From: Acinetobacter haemolyticus
GTDB taxonomy: Bacteria > Pseudomonadota > Gammaproteobacteria > Pseudomonadales > Moraxellaceae
Direction: 5' to 3'
NCBI RefSeq assembly: GCF_900406815.1
Contig: NZ_OVCN01000002.1
Span: forward strand, 151,478-215,477
DNA: 64,000 nucleotides
Shown here: piece by piece, positions 62,867 through 64,000 of the stretch
Layout: every line of letters starts with the position of its first letter
Numbering within the stretch: position 1 is the stretch's first letter
Program-made: the position numbers and the translations under genes
Notes under the pieces: model-generated
Seen by the model: the letters and a program-made list of their open reading frames with translations, nothing else
Told to the model about the DNA's origin: nothing
Databases searched by the model: none

Positions 62867-63259
62867 CTAACGCCAAAAATATTGGCATTGCTGACATTTA
62901 GTCCCATGTTTATACGAAAATAGAGGAAAACCAAGTAACAAGAAAACCAAATAAGCTGGCCGCTTTCCTTCCGTATAAGGCTTTATATCGAAACTACCGC
63001 ATTGGGGACAACGCTCGCTTGAACCAAACTGCTGTTCTAATTCCTGACTAAAGTCTTGCGCCAATAAGCCTTGTGCTTCTTTCAAATAGACTTCATGAAC
63101 CAATAAACGAACTCCACCTAAGGCGTTTGAATAAAGCCAATCCATATTAATGGTATGTTCATTTTCAATACGTGCTGGAATCCCAGCCGCTTCTAATTGC
63201 GTTCTGGCAATTTGGGCCTCATATGGAAAAGAATACGTTTCAGCGACAACCCATTTCAT
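62867..63259 (-). CDS. DUF2007 domain protein with zinc ribbon and membrane segment
   Basis: 130 residues. The N-terminal DUF2007 domain reads VVAETYSFPYEAQIARTQLEAAGIPARIENEH and GGVRLLVHEVYLKEAQGLL. A zinc-ribbon CPQCGSF and CQQC pair flanks a short hydrophobic segment (LVFLLLGFPLFSY). It may attach to the inner membrane. DUF2007 proteins are called putative signal transducers, without firm evidence. A small stand-alone gene. Confidence 0.75.
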   Translation of the reverse strand: MKWVVAETYSFPYEAQIARTQLEAAGIPARIENEHTINMDWLYSNALGGVRLLVHEVYLKEAQGLLAQDFSQELEQQFGSSERCPQCGSFDIKPYTEGKRPAYLVFLLLGFPLFSYKHGTKCQQCQYFWR

Positions 63260-63460
63260 AGGAATATCTAAATAGAATAAATATAAATTCTAAGCCCAAT
63301 TCATCTCAGTGCACAATGCGCAAATTTATTCTATCCAAGATTAATAGATTCAACACAACTTTAAAGACTGAATTGAAGTTAAACGCAAAGATGGTTATAC
63401 ATCTTCCCCGTGAAACTTTTCCCATGCGATAGATTCCAAGTCGCCAGTCAGTTCATTGGA

Positions 63461-63736
63461 TTACTCATCCAATAGCTTATACATGATTTGATGACACCCA
63501 ATTGATGCACTACCATCAAGACCTAGCAAGACCGTATACAACGCATCAGTTAAAACCTCCGAGACAATTTTTTTTGTTAAATGAATCTGTTCATGATTCA
63601 TTCCAGATTTTTCTAATAAACTGATCCTTGATATTTCAGAATCAACAGTAAAGTAACCCTGGATCAGATCATCTTTTAAAAGTTTAAATTCCTCTACAAA
63701 TTCTTCTGAAGTAATAGAAAAGTTATTATTAATCAT
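63461..63736 (-). CDS. Hypothetical small protein
   Basis: 91 residues, soluble and mildly acidic. Helical segments (EEFVEEFKLLKDDLIQGYF, HLTKKIVSEVLTDALYTVLLG) lead to LDGSASIGCHQIMYKLLDE. No family is recognised. The open frame is clean, with its ATG at 63736 and an AAGGATG stretch about five bases ahead on the minus strand, so translation is plausible. It is the last protein gene before the rRNA operon end. Confidence 0.5.
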   Translation of the reverse strand: MINNNFSITSEEFVEEFKLLKDDLIQGYFTVDSEISRISLLEKSGMNHEQIHLTKKIVSEVLTDALYTVLLGLDGSASIGCHQIMYKLLDE

Positions 63737-63829
63737 TTAAATTTCATCCTTTTATTGTTTTGATTCAACCTATAAAACAATAACATATTCCTCAAGATAC
63801 GCCATTCAATGTGTTTTTCTCTAGCCAAT

Positions 63830-63868
63830 AAAAAACACCCCCTCTGCGTTAGCGGAGGGGGTGTTTAG
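63830..63868 (-). terminator. rRNA operon terminator
   Basis: A long stem of about 15 pairs (aaacaccccctctgc / gcggagggggtgttt, one mismatch) with a GTTA-type loop. On the minus strand it is followed by TTTTTTATT. It lies about 10 bases past the 5S 3' end. Confidence 0.93.
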
Positions 63869-63877
63869 AATTAAAAA

Positions 63878-63991
63878 GCTGGCGATGACTTACTCTCACA
63901 TGGCAAGTGCCACACTACCATCAGCGCGAAGAGGTTTCACTTCTGAGTTCGGGAAGGGATCAGGTGGTTCACTCTTGCTATTGTCGCCAGC
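63878..63991 (-). rRNA. rrf: 5S ribosomal RNA
   Basis: 114 bases on the minus strand. The ends pair as GCTGGCGA / TCGCCAGC. The interior contains the conserved CCCGAACTCAGAAGTGAAAC loop and GATGGTAGTGTGG helix-IV region. The 23S gene of the same operon is expected beyond the right edge. Confidence 0.96.
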
Positions 63992-64000
63992 AAACTGTTT

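Overview
The window reads as Acinetobacter chromosome (Gammaproteobacteria, Moraxellaceae). The bases for this are low GC, the gene order glnE-ilvE next to a surface-glycan cluster, rlmN-pilF-rodZ-ispG-hisS-yfgM-bamB-der, rplM-rpsI-sspA-sspB, and protein sequences that look typical of the genus. The species cannot be fixed from this piece alone. No insertion sequence, prophage or CRISPR array was seen.

Layout. (1) 1-9.8 kb: a surface-polysaccharide cluster ending at ilvE, the position of the lipooligosaccharide outer-core (OC) locus in Acinetobacter. It holds two GT25-type transferases (one cut by the window edge), a DxD transferase, a possible novel transferase, an acyltransferase-3/SGNH O-acetyltransferase, a Caps_synth-type transferase, a Stealth phosphotransferase, another transferase and ugd. 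(2) 9.9-15 kb: ilvE, glnE and a soluble orphan histidine kinase. (3) 15.2-24 kb: tRNA-Leu(CAA), queA, two related DUF3137-like membrane proteins, lemA-like, tgt, yajC, secD, secF. (4) 23.9-39.9 kb, mostly minus strand: Sfp-type transferase, der, bamB, yfgM, hisS, ispG, rodZ, pilF, rlmN, ndk, iscX, a PAP2 phosphatase with a GT4 glycosyltransferase, apaH, rsmA, pdxA. (5) 40-43 kb: rplM-rpsI with a leader hairpin, then sspA-sspB and a tail-anchored protein.

(6) 43.2-45.8 kb: a compact four-gene module, roadblock/LC7 - unknown protein with a C-terminal helix-turn-helix - Ras-like small GTPase - roadblock/LC7. This is the best candidate here for a little-described system; its layout recalls actinobacterial conservons without the kinase. 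(7) 46.1-49 kb: a secreted sphingomyelinase-like phosphodiesterase followed at once by a Lif-type (lipase foldase) membrane-anchored chaperone, an unusual pairing, then a small unknown gene.

(8) 49-61.8 kb: an acyclic-terpene (citronellol/geraniol) utilisation cluster in the order atuA-B-C-D-E-F with divergent TetR regulator atuR. Two near-duplicate acyl-CoA dehydrogenases lie further on, separated by two small AT-rich genes that look like foreign or immunity-type cargo. Three copies of one palindrome (core CAAGCA-N2-TGCTTG) lie in front of atuA, atuR and the outer acyl-CoA dehydrogenase, which defines a likely AtuR regulon. Two palindromic REP-like elements fill gaps inside the atu operon. 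(9) 61.8-64 kb: small accessory genes and, at the right edge, the 5S rRNA and terminator of an rrn operon on the minus strand.
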